50,467 nt of DNA from Welwitschia mirabilis (GCA_051453625.1 JBOZIK010000001.1:107190500-107240966); one strand, 5' to 3'; shown: positions 11,171 through 23,285, counted from the stretch's first letter. Notes: generated by a model not told the origin, from the letters alone. Program-made: numbers and translations.

Positions 11171-11481
11171 ATTTTTCCTTTCACATATGATGTCAGTCAT
11201 AGTGTCTTTAAACTCAGGATATTTTGAATAATCAAGTTAAAAATAGATTCAAAAATGAAAACTTTACTTGGTATTATTCTTTTTTACTTTCTTCATACTA
11301 AGTTTTTTCATATTTTATTTTATTTTGGGTTGTCTTAAAGGATATTATAAAAGGATAAGTTGATATGTACATCATTTATAATTTTCTTTAAATGTTTAGT
11401 ATACATTTTATTGGTGTTTAATCTATGGATCCATGATATAGTAGCCTTTTCTTCAATTGTTGTGAATTGGATTTTTGATTG
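11171..11481 (-). other. Gag-protease linker of element C, left part
   Basis: No gene is seen. On the minus strand the blocks ATTATAAATGATG, TTTAAGACAACCCAAAAT and GAAAAAACTTAGTATGAAG match, in order, blocks of element B at about 29010-29110. This shows that the sequence is the continuation of the C gag region interrupted at 11482 by element A. Confidence 0.65.
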
Positions 11482-11486
11482 GATGT
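11482..11486. repeat. Left target-site duplication of element A (GATGT)
   Basis: GATGT directly precedes the 5' LTR of element A, and an identical GATGT at 23281-23285 directly follows its 3' LTR. Five bases is the normal length for Ty3/gypsy integration. Confidence 0.75.
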
Positions 11487-12736
11487 TGTTGTGATGCCAA
11501 ATTATATGTTTTTAATGGGGTATTTTGAGTAGTTATATAGAATATTTAGACAGGTTTAAGTGAAAATCAATGATCATTAAGAGTCAAGGAGAAAACCATG
11601 GAAATGCACAATCATTAGTACATTTGAAGACATTTGGGATGAATTCTAATACTTCTCATTTTGAGAACGAGTTAATGATCTACAAGGCTAATTTAACATG
11701 ATTGAAGGTCTTCAAAAGAATGTCATTCCCTTAATCATGTAAATAATAGTATGGATAAAACCATTTGTATGCTAATAAGGATGCTAATTATACCAAATGT
11801 AAAAGCTAATGTGGGACCTCTCTTGATGTGGTATCATCCCTGCCATTATTCTTATCACAATCAGGATGATAACTATTTTTAGTCAATGCATCAAACTTCA
11901 TCTAACTTCTACAATGTACTATGCACATTCTATGCATCATTAGGATTTTTATTTCATCTATTAGATTTGCTGTTTTTAGAGTATTTTATTGTAATAAATA
12001 CCTCCTTTACCCTCACTCTAAGATTATCTTCTTTGACACCTAAAAATCTCATGAGAGAAGATGGAAGGATAGGAGGTCCATCCATTATTACAGAGAGGGG
12101 TATTCCTTGGTGCTGAACTATATCACCTTCATTGAAATGTTGTTGATATGTAATAGGATTTTGGTTTGACAAGTAATGAAAATTTTCTTCTAGTCTTATT
12201 AGTGTGCATCTCCCTTATGATTTATGTTAATTATTATTTCATAATAGATTTATAAGTTGATATACATCATTAAAGGAAATATTTGTTAAGATTGAAATCA
12301 TTAGTTTAGGATTTGCATTACATCGCATTTTAATTTCATAGCTCAATCATTACTTGTTTTCCATATTCTATTTGATGTACTTGGTGTTAAGTTGATTAAG
12401 GTTAGTGAAGTTTCTTTGATCAATCTAAGTTATGTGAGGTTAAAGGAATATTTGGTAGTTAGATAGATATTGCATTTCAGAATACTTTACATTCATTGCA
12501 TTAGTATGTTTACTTCACATTGTTTTCTTTCATTGTTTCCTTTTATTTTGAATCTAAAAATAAAAACACAAAAATACTTTGCTGAAATCAATTCTCTAAC
12601 TTCATGACTAATTCTTTTAATGGATTATGACATTTAGGTTTACTTCCATTTATACTAGTATGCATGTTATGAAAATATTTGTGATTAATAGGATTTAATC
12701 AAGAAAATAATGATTACATAAATACACACTGCAATA
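11487..12736 (+). repeat. 5' LTR of element A (1250 bp)
   Basis: It starts TGTTGTGATGCCAAATT and ends ...CACTGCAATA (ancestral CA end decayed to TA). It aligns along its whole length with 21305-23280, for example TGGGATGAATTCTAATACTT and AATAAATACCTCCTT. Short ORFs on both strands at 11886-12172 lie entirely inside this LTR and are not genes. Confidence 0.85.
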
Positions 12737-12757
12737 TTTTGGTGCTATTGCTAAGGA
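12737..12757 (+). other. Primer-binding site of element A
   Basis: TTTTGGTGCTATTGCTAAGG immediately follows the 5' LTR. It equals the Athila/Tat-type PBS (TTTTGGCGCCGTTGCCGGGG) with mainly C-to-T and G-to-A changes. Elements B and C have cognate sites. Confidence 0.7.
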
Positions 12758-13380
12758 AGGCCATAAAATGTTCAAGCATGGTCACTACCTAGATAAGTTC
12801 CTTAGATTTTAATTCAAGTATTTGTTTATAGTAGCTTTGTATTTTTACTATAAATATTAAAATTTTTCTTTCCATGGTTTTTTATTTTCCATTTCATAAT
12901 AAATTTCCTATCATCTTGTCTATCATCCAAATAATATAGGTGAACTATGGCCTAGGTTTAGGGTTTTTCTAAGAATTTTTTTTATAGTTCTTTTTTTTGT
13001 TTTTCACTACATAATAAGTTGATAACATCTCCTTTGTCATCTAGATAACTTAGGCGGATACTCTGTTTTTCTACAAATCTACTTTCTTTATTTTCTCTTT
13101 TTTATTTTCCATAAAGTGGTCATCTAGATCATCATCTACATGATGAAAAAGATGATAATCATAGATACATTATAAATCATGTAATAACATAATACATACA
13201 AGTAAAAAGACAAAATATCAAAGAGAGAAAAGCCTGATTGAGAAAAATAATAGAGAAAGTTTGGTTGACTTTGATCTTAAGCCAAGTACACATACCATAG
13301 GCATGTAAAGAATTCCAAGAAATTAATGAAAAGATTTTTCAGAATTTAATGAAAATATTTTTTAGCTTTAATTATTTTAG
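12758..13380 (+). other. 5' leader of element A
   Basis: AT-rich untranslated leader between PBS and gag; no gene or structure is evident. Confidence 0.5.
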
Positions 13381-14890
13381 AATCTCAGCTTTTAAAAGAA
13401 AACAATAGTGTAAAATCAAATCATTTTGCTTCATCTATTTTGAATTCAATGCAAAAACAAAAACAAGTAGCATCATCTAATACTCTAATCATAATAGGAA
13501 CTTCTAAAGAAAATTCCAATGTAAATACAAATGTTAAACTAAGTAATCTAATAGCCAATAGAAAATGTGAAATCTAAAACCTTTTTGACTTTCCTCTTAG
13601 CAATGATGTAGAACTAAAAAAATTAAATTCTTAACAAAAATTTTGAGGAGAATCTAATAAAGATCCTTTTCAACATCTCATGGATATATAAAAACTTGTG
13701 CTTACTTTAAGAAATGGGAAAAAAACAAATTAGTGATAGAACTTACATGATCATATTTCCTCTCACACTTAGAGAAAGAGTAAAAATTTGGCTTAAAATC
13801 ATTTCCCATAAAAGTCTTAAAACATGGAGTTAAATACAAGAAGCCTTTATCAAAAAATTCATGAGAAAAAGAACAATGAGGGGAAGAAAAGTCACAAACT
13901 TTCAATAAAAAACTAATGAGGATTATGCCATAACCTATAAATGATTTATTACATCTATTCATTTTAATACTATTGATGAATTTCCTAAATCACAATTAAT
14001 AGATTATTTTTGCAGTGAATTAAATAATGAAACTAAAAAACTTGTAAATTTTTCTTATGGTGGTAACTTGATGAACTTAGATTTAAATAATGTATGAAGT
14101 TGTTAGAAGATTTTGTCAAAATAATTCAAACTTATCCTAAACTAACTTTTAAATATACTTGAATTGTAGGTCAAATTATCAAAGACTTAAAAGAGGTAGA
14201 ACATGGTAAGAAAGAAAATAATTCAAGCACTATGACTAAGGATTTCACTTTTACTTTGGAGAAATACACTCACATGTTAGTTGATGCAAAGATAACAAAT
14301 GAGAAAAACATAATTTAAACATGTGAAATATGTAAAGATAACTCTAATCCAATAAAATAACACCCCTTGTTACCAATATGTAAAGAGAAAATGTTTGAAG
14401 AAGTATGTGCAATTAATTAAAGAACTCCCAATTTTCAAAATCAAATGCAATATCAATAAGAAATAAGTGGACAATCAAATTAAAAACATTTTGAGAATAG
14501 GTTTAAGGACTTAAACTTTTAATCAAATAATTCAAACTTTCAATTAAGTAGCTCAAACTTTCAACCAAGCTCCTCAAATTTTCAATAAAAATAGAGTAAA
14601 CTAGTTATAAACATAATGGAAGAGATAAGAAAAGTAAAGAAATGACCAACACAACTATTGAAAACCAAAGTAAAAACATTGAAAATTTATTTAATGTATT
14701 TCAAAAAACAATATTAGTTAACCAAATACCACAAAAGCCTTTTAAAATACAACCTTTACCAAACCAAAATGAAATAAAAAGAGATTGGAAAGTAGTAACT
14801 AGAAGTGGAACTAATACAATGCCACATATCCATGAGACTTCAACTTTCAAAAATGATGAAGAAGGTAAGAAAGATGATGATATATAAATC
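13380..14890 (+). pseudogene. Gag remnant of element A
   Basis: Gag is the structural particle protein. The core retrotransposon-gag block is visible at 13735-13900: MIIFPLTLRERVKIWLK, then ISHKSLKTW and EAFIKKFM. A LIDYFCSELNNETKKLVNF block follows at about 13997-14057. This order is that of Athila gag. A CEICKDNSNPIK block (about 14320-14355) is a zinc-knuckle remnant missing its His/Cys half. The tail ORF (14642-14887) is Asn/Lys-rich and ends in a GTNTMPHIHE-like block. Stops at Gln, Trp and Arg positions interrupt every frame. Confidence 0.8.
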
Positions 14891-15159
14891 TCAAAAACAA
14901 ATAATTTCCCTTAAACTTTAGATATCTTTAATAGAAAAACAAAAGAAAAAGATGAGCTACTCCTTATCTTGATAGTTTAAACACAAATCCTACTTTTGAT
15001 GAACATTAAAAGTTTTAATGCAAGATGTTAACATCAACTTACTCATTTTAAAACCCTTGCAATAAAATCTTAAGTAAGCTAAGTTGTGGAAAAACCTATT
15101 TAGAAGGAGAAAAAAAAATGTACTATCCCTATTAGAGTCTTTCTTGCATAACCTATCTC

Positions 15160-15620
15160 AAAGTTAATTATAAAAAAAAAGATTCTAAATTTAAAAACCC
15201 TGAGGCAGTAATGGTATGTATAACTTTAGGAGAAAATAAGAAAATAATAAAGGCTTTAATTGACATAGAAGTAAGTGTAAACATCATGCCTCTTCACGTA
15301 TGTAAAATACTTTGGTTAGAATAAAGAATTGGACCTATACAAATCACCTTAGAATTAGTCAATACATCAACTTGGAAACTCATGAGAATCATTAAAACCT
15401 TAATCATCCAAATATAATAAACCTTCTACCCCATAGATGTGGTCATAATTGAAGTAGATCATGATGGAAGTTACCCTTTATGTTTAGCAAAATCCTTTTG
15501 TACAATTATCCATTGCATCATAGACATACAAACTAGATTAATGTAATGTTACATAGGTAATAAGAAGGATACTATTAGAATTTTTGATGTTGCTAAGAAA
15601 GATATGGGAGATGAGGAAAA
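15160..15620 (+). pseudogene. Aspartic protease remnant of element A
   Basis: The translation shows KFKNPEAVMVCITLGE, then KALIDIEVSVNIMPLHVCK (about 15250-15305), the active-site block with DIGAS changed to DIEVS. DVVIIEVDHDGSYPLCLAKSF follows at about 15437-15495, where the usual LLLGRPF has become LCLAKSF. It ends with an IGNKKDTIRIFDVAKKDMGD-like block. It is colinear with the element B protease. No RT follows. Confidence 0.8.
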
Positions 15621-15639
15621 CTCAGAAAATGAGTTAAAT

Positions 15640-16129
15640 CAACTTTATTTGTATAACATCACCTAGTTGAATAGAATTAAGAATTCTGCAAAAGTTAACT
15701 TTGTACAATAATCTAATAGAAATAAGTAGTTCTAATTACAAGGATGAAGAAGCAAAATCTATTAACAAGAAAGAATTTTAATATGTAAAATTAATTCAGA
15801 AATTTTCTTTTAAGATTCATCATTTACTCTTAGCATCTAGATAAAAATTATGGACAACAGTCAAAAGGGGGAAGATATAGGTACTAATTAAAAAAGTACA
15901 AAAAGTGTTTAACATAGTAAAGACAAATACAATAATGAGGAATGGAGGAATAGTGAAGAACCTATAGAATTTTTACCAAACTTAATGAAAAGTAGACCTA
16001 ACCTTTCTAATACAGTAATTCAACTTAAAGATTCTAACCTTATTTTTTCATCCTATTCTCTTAAAAATGCTCAAAGCAACATCTTTTCCTATTATACCAA
16101 TTCCACTTTTACTAATGCCTCTAATGATA
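15640..16129 (+). pseudogene. Linker of element A between protease and 3' module
   Basis: The frame is broken, but EEPIEFLPNLMKSRPNLSN and a Ser/Asn-rich block up to about 16125 can be read. The same positions in element B read EEPMNI..LNIMEDRLVLFN followed by a similar Ser/Thr-rich block. In autonomous Athila-like elements RT would be expected within this interval; none is seen here. Confidence 0.55.
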
Positions 16130-16566
16130 GCTCTTTTTAAAAGTATGACTTGGAATATCTTGGAATTTTAAATTTTATAAAATTTTATCTCCTTAATAAT
16201 TCATACTTAGAGTTAAGGCTTAGAGAACTTCTTAAGTATATTAAACCTACTTTCATCATTTATCCTAAAAATCATTCTCTAAAATTTTTATTCCTAATAG
16301 TACCCTTAATATTTTTCATCTTTAATATCAATCTTCAAATAACATCTATATTTGGAATTCTTTATATCATGCATTTGATAAGAGATTTTTCTTTCATAAA
16401 CTATGTGAACTTTTTATCTTTCATGTTGGAAATAAATTCTGTGAAGTCAAAGTGTTACCTTGCTATGCATTATATTCTTTATGTTTTATTAATTGGTCTC
16501 ATTTTTATTTGGTGTTTTTTCCCTAAAAATTTTCAACACCCTAAGACCATAGCCTTAGGAAAATAA
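16130..16566 (+). pseudogene. Conserved unrecognised 3' module of element A, with hydrophobic segments
   Basis: I do not recognise this family. It begins after a stop with KYDLEYLGILNFIKFYLL and continues YLELRLRELLKYIKP. A long hydrophobic stretch follows (about 16284-16380, rich in Leu, Ile and Phe, with LFLIVPLIFFIFNI), and a second lies near the end (YILYVLLIGLIFIWCFFP). The C-terminus reads KNFQHPKTIALGK then stop. Element B has the same module at 29990-30360. Two membrane-like segments could suggest an env-like product, but nothing shows expression. It is the longest gap-free open frame in the window (138 codons). Confidence 0.6.
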
Positions 16567-17284
16567 ACATTTCTTTTTTCCAATGAAGTGTTGAATAGGA
16601 TTTAGGATTTGAATAAAACTTTTTTTTATTATCTTTGTATTTCCTTTTAATTTTATGATGTTATGTTTTTATCCTTGATTTTTATTTTTTAACATAAGAA
16701 GTTAACTTATATATGGTTAAGTCATTATCTTTTAGAGAAAATACATTTTTAATAAATCTGTTAAGATTTTTGATTTAAACACTAGGAAAATTTTAAAAAA
16801 TGGACAAAGGTTAAAAATCCATAAGTCATTAAACCTTGAACATGATAGAAGCAATTATCTTGGAAGTCCTCATGCCATTAATTGAATTATTTCTTAGCTA
16901 ATTTTTTTGGTGAATGTCATGCTATTACTTGAACATCTTTAACTTTATTAATGTTTTACTTTATGAAATTAACATGACTAATAATTTTTACATGGTCATT
17001 CAAGTAATAAGATTGGATTTAATCAATCTTAAAACATTCAAATATCTATGAACTTTATTTTAAATGAAGATGCCTTCGTTTTTTGTATTTTCTCTTAATT
17101 GTATGAGTTTTTAGTTTGGTAAAATAATTAGAAATTCATTACTAGTTGGAAGATTAATGGTACAAACTGATAGAAAAGATTAAAGAGGCTAAAGTAAGAG
17201 ACATATCCTTTTGGCCTAACCATCAAAACCACTTAATATCTAGCTGAGAGCCTAGACAATGACAAGGATTCCCTTTCTAAATTG
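16567..17284 (+). other. 3' untranslated part of element A
   Basis: AT-rich sequence without a gene. The base composition becomes less AT-rich from about 17160, where the duplicated segment begins. Confidence 0.5.
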
Positions 17285-17960
17285 AAAAATAGATCCTTAA
17301 CTACAAAGAGTAGGGAAAAAATAATTTATTAGATTGTTTACTGGTGTATTGCACACTGCACGATAGCCTCAAGTCATAACTGGCTTCTAGGTTAAGAGAA
17401 ATGGAGGATATAAGGCTATGATATAGGGATATAGTACAGCATAGGCTTATCCTTAACTTACAATAGGGTATCATCTGCTTCAATTCCCAATGATGCTTTA
17501 CAGGAGGAGTTGTATTAGATCCAATGCTTGACCTTACTCTTAGTAAATAAGATATAGAGCGATGCTGAGAAGTAATTAGAATAGATCAAGAAGATTAAAA
17601 CTTCTGTTGAAAAAGATATACAAAAGGGTAGATCATCAATTTAAGACACTTTTTTTCCACACTAAAAATAGATCTCTAGTTATGAAGAACATGAAACCTA
17701 ATACATCAGTAAGGTTATTATCCAATTACACTCCATGCGGCAGCCTCTGGCCTTAACTTTTACCTTCTAAATTGAGAGCAGTGGATAGGGACTAGGGCTG
17801 AGACATAGAAAAACTGTATGAAGATTCCTTATCCATAACATAGCAAGGTAGCATCATCTTCAATGCCTAAGATGCAAAGTGATGTTGAGGAGAAAGCATG
17901 GTCGATCAAGAAGACCATGGCATCTCTTGGGAGTATACCAATAAATAGAGCATCGCATAT
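17285..17960. repeat. Diverged direct repeat, two units of about 379 bp
   Basis: Unit 1 starts AAAAATAGATCCTTAACTA at 17285 and unit 2 starts AAAAATAGATCTCTAGTTA at 17664. Colinear blocks include GCCTCAAGTCATAACT/GCCTCTGGCCTTAACT, TTATCCTTAACTTACAATAG/TTATCCATAACATAGCAAGG, GTATCATCTGCTTCAATTCC/GCATCATCTTCAATGCC and GATCAAGAAGA. The units are less AT-rich than the surrounding DNA. They lie directly downstream of the 3' end of the minus-strand LINE. Origin unknown. Confidence 0.7.
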
Positions 17961-17989
17961 TAACAATAGAGACCTATTTATATTCAAGA

Positions 17990-19210
17990 AAAATGTGGGT
18001 ATGAATGACTAATTCTTATTAGAGGAATTTTTTTAATGTATTTAATCACTATAATTTTAAATTGGAGATTTAATTTGACCTACTAGAAGTAGAAATGTAA
18101 GTTTAGCTAGGATTTCTTAAAGATTGAGTCATTTGTTAATTTCTAGATGTTGTACATCGATGTAGTAAAGGATACCTTTGCCATATGAGTTCTTACTGAT
18201 CTTGATTTGAGCTTTTTTTCCACCAAGCTCTTCAACTCTAGCCAAGTAAAAGGAGGTTTAAATATTAGAAATTGTATTTTCATACTCCATACCTCTTTAG
18301 AGAAGGGGTAAATGAAGAAGAGATGCTCTCTGGATTCAGTATCAAATCCAAAAAGGATGCAAACAAGATTTCTAGTAAAGCCTAGCTTTTGAAGATTGTA
18401 CTTTGTCATTAGTCTATTGTGCATTATCAGCCAAGTATTAAAGGAGTGTCTTGATTAATTAAAGTTTCCCCATAAGGCATGAAACCAGTTTAAACTAAGA
18501 AGAGTGGAGAAAAGGACTTGATAAGTTGCATATGGTTTAAAGGGAAGGAAGGGGTCAAGCCACTTGAGTGATGAATCTATAAGGCACACATACTTGAGGG
18601 CAACCTCTTTGAGTTAAGAATTTTCTTGAATGCTTATAAGAAGGATATTTTGATGGAATTAGATCAAATAATTATGTTTTCCAGAAAAATTGATCCATAA
18701 GGAGTCCTCCTTGTTTGCTATTATCTAGACGTTTGTCATCATGATTGCTCTGTTAAAGGTGTAAATATTCTTTAAGCCCACACCTCCTATTAGCTTTGGG
18801 ATGCATACCTTATGCTAAGATATCAAGGCTTTGCTTGATTGTTCCTTCCCTAATCAAAGGAAGAATCTGTAAAGAGATTAAATTATCTTGATTATTTTCT
18901 TTAGAAAGATAAACTTGGTATCACTAATGCTGAAGGGACTATAAAACTGATCTGATCAGCTCCAATCTACCTCCATAAGATAAGAATTTTATGGTTCAAC
19001 AATGAATTTTATATGTAATCCTTCAATTATAGGGATATAATTGGCAATAGATAAGGACCTAGAAGTGAGAGGGATTCCCAGATATTTGAATGAAAGGCTA
19101 CCTTTCCCAAATTGAATTTCTTGAAGAATAGCATGGTTTTCTACTAAGTTTAAATGAGCATGTGATTCTTTAGTTATTTGAGAGTGTTATTCCTTTTTTT
19201 AATATCATTT
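17990..19210 (-). pseudogene. LINE (L1-type) reverse transcriptase C-terminal fragment with zinc-binding domain
   Basis: On the minus strand the order is GSLSFKYLGIPLTSRSLSIAN (about 19110-19045), a FYSPFSISDTKFIFLKKIIK block (about 18945-18880), an IREGTIKQSLDIL block, then the zf-RVT region in an open frame of 93 residues (18424-18143). That frame carries NRLMTKYNLQKLG, FGFDTESREHLFF and KEVWSMKI. This is the 3' part of a plant non-LTR retrotransposon ORF2. The RT catalytic FADD region is missing, so the copy is 5' truncated, as is common for LINEs. It lies antisense inside element A. Stops and frame changes occur. Confidence 0.75.
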
Positions 19211-21304
19211 ATTCATCTTTATCTTTGAGAGTATGTGGTTATTTGGGATTTATTTAAAATAAAAAGGAGGAAGAAGAAGAAGAATGACCATGATCTATTA
19301 AATCTGTGCTAAACACATAGTTATCATGATGTCCTATCATATTAGGGTTAATTTTCATGATAGGGATCTTTAGCAATATTGGTAACTATGGGAACTTTAC
19401 TAAACGGCTAATTGATCATGCTTCACAAGTTCTTACTTCTCTAACTATCATTACACTCCCCTCATTATGGAAAAATAATTATCATTTCGAGGCTACAGGA
19501 TTAATTATATTCCTGATATCATTAAAGGTATTGCTTATTTTTTAGACTCATTGTGCTTACAGTATTCCCACATGATCATTTTACTTTTGAGGATTTAGGT
19601 GTGTTTTGAATTGTGAGCATGTGACTCTATTTTTAAGAAGATTTTATTCTTATCATTCATTATTTAAAACATTAATTACTTGGCATCATCATAATCAATA
19701 CCTATTCAAGTGATACTTTATAAATTTTTTGCATTATGATATGCACCATTAATTAGGTAATGTTATGATTTCTTTCATGAGGATTTATTAAGTTAAAATT
19801 TATGGCAGGTACATCATCTGCTTCATATTTCTAGTTGTCCATTCCTTAGTTATTTTATTTGGTATTTTAAAGTCATTTAAGTACTCTTTCATTAAAGATA
19901 CTTAAGACTTAATCATTTCATATTTTTCTTATTGATTTTTATTTTTACTCACATTTTTCTTTATAGAAGTTAATTTTTTTAGTGCTTTGATAAAATTATG
20001 TTCCTTTAGTTTATGATGATAATTTTCGCATATTTTCTTTTAGTACTTTTTTCAAGTTTAGTTCTTTAATCATCTTTTTTAATTTCGACGTATCCAATGA
20101 TCATGCGTTTATGGCACATTTTATAACCTTACTTATCTTAGTTCATTATCATATCCTAGCATCTCTTTCTCTCATCTTAAGTTCTTTCCAAAGTTCATCT
20201 CCTTTATCATGCCTTAGTCATCATGATTCTTAGTCATTTCCCATCTTTCAAACTTTCTAATAACTTTACTATCTGAGCCTAACTTACTTTGCTAACATTT
20301 CAATTTTTATAATCACTTTTAAAAGCCTTATTATCCACTTTATCATCTAGACGACATGGTGAATAACACATTTATAGTTTTTAAGCATCTTCATTTTTAT
20401 TTTTCATATTTTTCTAATTATTTCTAATACTACTTTCATACAAAGACTATTATTTCAAGATCCACCTGCTCTACTTACTTGCACTTAACTTGTATTTTCA
20501 TCTTTTTTTTCCTTCTTACATTAATGCAATGTGGGATGTATTTATTCACTATTGGGGGGAGGAAGGGAGATGATGGTAGAATATACTCTTGATATATTTT
20601 TAAAATATTTTTAAGGAGAAATTTTTAAGGTCATTTTTAAATTTTCATGATATATATCTATAATATACTAGCCTTATTATGATCACCTATTATTTAGTGA
20701 TATGCATTATGAATATTATTTAGTAAAACCATGTACTTCACAATAAAATACTTGTAGTTTTTTTTTTCTTCTAGGGGAATTCTAAGCAATTTAAAAGACC
20801 ATACATGATGAAAATAATAGTATGATTATTTTTTATGTTTTATTCTTGTGGTCTGTGCATAAGTTCTCAATGTCTAATATATGAATATCACTTTTGAGTT
20901 ATTACTTTTTTTTATTTTACATTCACATCATTTATCTAGGTGATTATGATTATATCTTATGACAATTCTTTCTGTTATGACATTTAGATCCCTATTTCTT
21001 TGATGTGATAAATGTTTTAACTGGAGGCTAATGTAATAGTAACTATTTTAATCTTATTTTCTGATAAGCATAATTACAAGGATTTGATCTTACATTCCGA
21101 TTTTGAAAAGCCTGTTGCCCATAATCACTTGGATGACATACTGGATAACATTATTTGCCAAAGTAAAAAATTTAATTTATTTGATTTTTAGATTTGATCC
21201 TACATAATGAGAGTTCTAAGCTTGATTTATATATGGTCAATTTGGCTCTAATTATAGTTGTTCACCTCCTTTGTCAAGGATTAATAAGGCTAAGTGGAGG
21301 GCTA
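19211..21304 (+). other. 3' end of element A up to the polypurine tract
   Basis: No gene is seen. Short frames such as 19357-19545 show no domain. The segment ends with GGCTAAGTGGAGGGCTA just before the 3' LTR, a purine-rich tract matching the position and form of AGAGGAGGACTA in element B. Confidence 0.55.
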
Positions 21305-21866
21305 TGTTGTGATGCTAAATTGTATGTTTTTGATGAAGTATTTTAAGTAGTTTTATAGGACATTTAGATGTGTTTAAGTTAAAATTAATGATTATTAAGA
21401 GTAAAGGAGAAAATCATGGGGATGTGAAATCAATAGCACATTTGGATTCATTTGGGATGAATTCTAATACTTCTTATTCTGAGGAGGAGTTAATGATCTA
21501 TAAGGCCAATTTGAATTAATTGAAGAGCTTCAGAAGACTGTTATCCTCTTAATCATCTAGACAATAGTATGGATAATACCATCTGTATACTGATAAGAAT
21601 GCTAACCATACTGAATATGGAAGCTAATGTGGAATATCTCTTAATGTAGCATCATCCCCACCATTGTCTAGATGATAGTCAAGATGATAACTATTTTTAA
21701 TCAATGCACCAAATTTTACTTAACTTATAAAATATGTCATGCACCTCATATACACTATTAGGATTTCTATTATGTTTGTTAGGTTTACTATTTTTAGAGT
21801 GTTCCATTGTAATAAATACCTCCTTCACCCTTGCTCCAAGTCTATCTTATTTGGTGTCTGAAGATC

Positions 21867-21876
21867 NNNNNNNNNN
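21867..21876. other. Assembly gap (10 N)
   Basis: Ten N inside the 3' LTR of element A. The 5' LTR shows a comparable short stretch at the same place. Confidence 0.95.
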
Positions 21877-22352
21877 TCATGATAGGAGATCAAGGAATAG
21901 GATGTCTATTCATTATTATAGAGAGGAATCTAGTGTTAAGCTATGTCTCCTTCATTGAGGTGCTACTACCTTATAACAAAATGTTGGTTTGACAAATAAT
22001 TAAAAAAAATCCTAGTTTTATTCATGTGCATCTCCGTTATGCTTTATGTTGGTTATGATTCCATGACAACTTTATAAGTTAATATAGATCATTAAGAATA
22101 ATCTTTCTCAAGGTTAAAATCATTATTTTAGGATTTTCATTGCATTGTATTTTACATTTCATAGCTTAATCACTACATTTTTTTCCATATTTTGTTTGAT
22201 GTACTTGATAGCTTAGGTTGATTAGGGTTAGTATTGATCTCAATTATGCAAGGTCGATCATTAGGACAGGAAGATTTGGAAGTCAGATAGATAATGCATT
22301 TAAGAATAGTTTGCATTCATTACATTAGTATGTTTACTTTAAATTATTTTCT

Positions 22353-23092
22353 NNNNNNNNNNNNNNNNNNNNNNNNNNNNNNNNNNNNNNNNNNNNNNNN
22401 NNNNNNNNNNNNNNNNNNNNNNNNNNNNNNNNNNNNNNNNNNNNNNNNNNNNNNNNNNNNNNNNNNNNNNNNNNNNNNNNNNNNNNNNNNNNNNNNNNNN
22501 NNNNNNNNNNNNNNNNNNNNNNNNNNNNNNNNNNNNNNNNNNNNNNNNNNNNNNNNNNNNNNNNNNNNNNNNNNNNNNNNNNNNNNNNNNNNNNNNNNNN
22601 NNNNNNNNNNNNNNNNNNNNNNNNNNNNNNNNNNNNNNNNNNNNNNNNNNNNNNNNNNNNNNNNNNNNNNNNNNNNNNNNNNNNNNNNNNNNNNNNNNNN
22701 NNNNNNNNNNNNNNNNNNNNNNNNNNNNNNNNNNNNNNNNNNNNNNNNNNNNNNNNNNNNNNNNNNNNNNNNNNNNNNNNNNNNNNNNNNNNNNNNNNNN
22801 NNNNNNNNNNNNNNNNNNNNNNNNNNNNNNNNNNNNNNNNNNNNNNNNNNNNNNNNNNNNNNNNNNNNNNNNNNNNNNNNNNNNNNNNNNNNNNNNNNNN
22901 NNNNNNNNNNNNNNNNNNNNNNNNNNNNNNNNNNNNNNNNNNNNNNNNNNNNNNNNNNNNNNNNNNNNNNNNNNNNNNNNNNNNNNNNNNNNNNNNNNNN
23001 NNNNNNNNNNNNNNNNNNNNNNNNNNNNNNNNNNNNNNNNNNNNNNNNNNNNNNNNNNNNNNNNNNNNNNNNNNNNNNNNNNNNNNNNNNNN
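22353..23092. other. Assembly gap (740 N), probably over-sized
   Basis: The flanks TTTTCT and TGAATCTA are only 20 bases apart in the 5' LTR (12529-12548 between them). Frames spanning the N run are artefacts. Confidence 0.9.
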
Positions 23093-23280
23093 TGAATCTA
23101 AAAAGGAAAACATAAAACTACTTCATTGAAATCAATTCTCTAACTTTGATCCTAGTGCCTTTGACGAATTATGACATGTATTTTTACTCCCATCAATACT
23201 AGTGTGCATATTGTATAAATATTTGTAATTAATAGGATTTAATCAAGGATGTAACAATTGCATAAATATACACTACAACA

Positions 23281-23285
23281 GATGT
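23281..23285. repeat. Right target-site duplication of element A (GATGT)
   Basis: Identical to 11482-11486 and directly adjacent to the 3' LTR end. Confidence 0.75.

Larger units (their letters stand above)
11487..23280 (+). mobile_element. Element A: non-autonomous Athila-like gypsy element (gag-protease only) with nested LINE
   Basis: The element has direct LTRs (11487-12736 and 21305-23280), a PBS next to the 5' LTR, a purine-rich tract before the 3' LTR and perfect 5-bp TSDs. Its internal region encodes gag and protease remnants, then a distinctive ORF (16130-16566), but no RT, RNase H or integrase. A minus-strand LINE fragment and a 379-bp direct repeat lie in its 3' half. It is inserted into element C. 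The total length is inflated by a 740-N gap that LTR comparison suggests is about 20 bases. Confidence 0.85.
21305..23280 (+). repeat. 3' LTR of element A (with two gaps)
   Basis: It starts TGTTGTGATGCTAAATTG and ends CACTACAACA. It aligns with the 5' LTR from end to end. It contains N runs at 21867-21876 and 22353-23092. Subtracting N leaves about 1226 bases, close to the 1250 of the 5' LTR. Confidence 0.85.

Noticed and set aside
11886-12172. Overlapping ORFs on both strands
   Set aside because: They lie wholly in the 5' LTR of element A and have no domain.
13702-13962. Minus-strand ORF of 86 codons
   Set aside because: It is antisense to the gag core of element A, whose plus-strand motifs are clear.
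22294-23115. Long ORFs on both strands
   Set aside because: They consist almost wholly of N; the real sequence at the ends is LTR.
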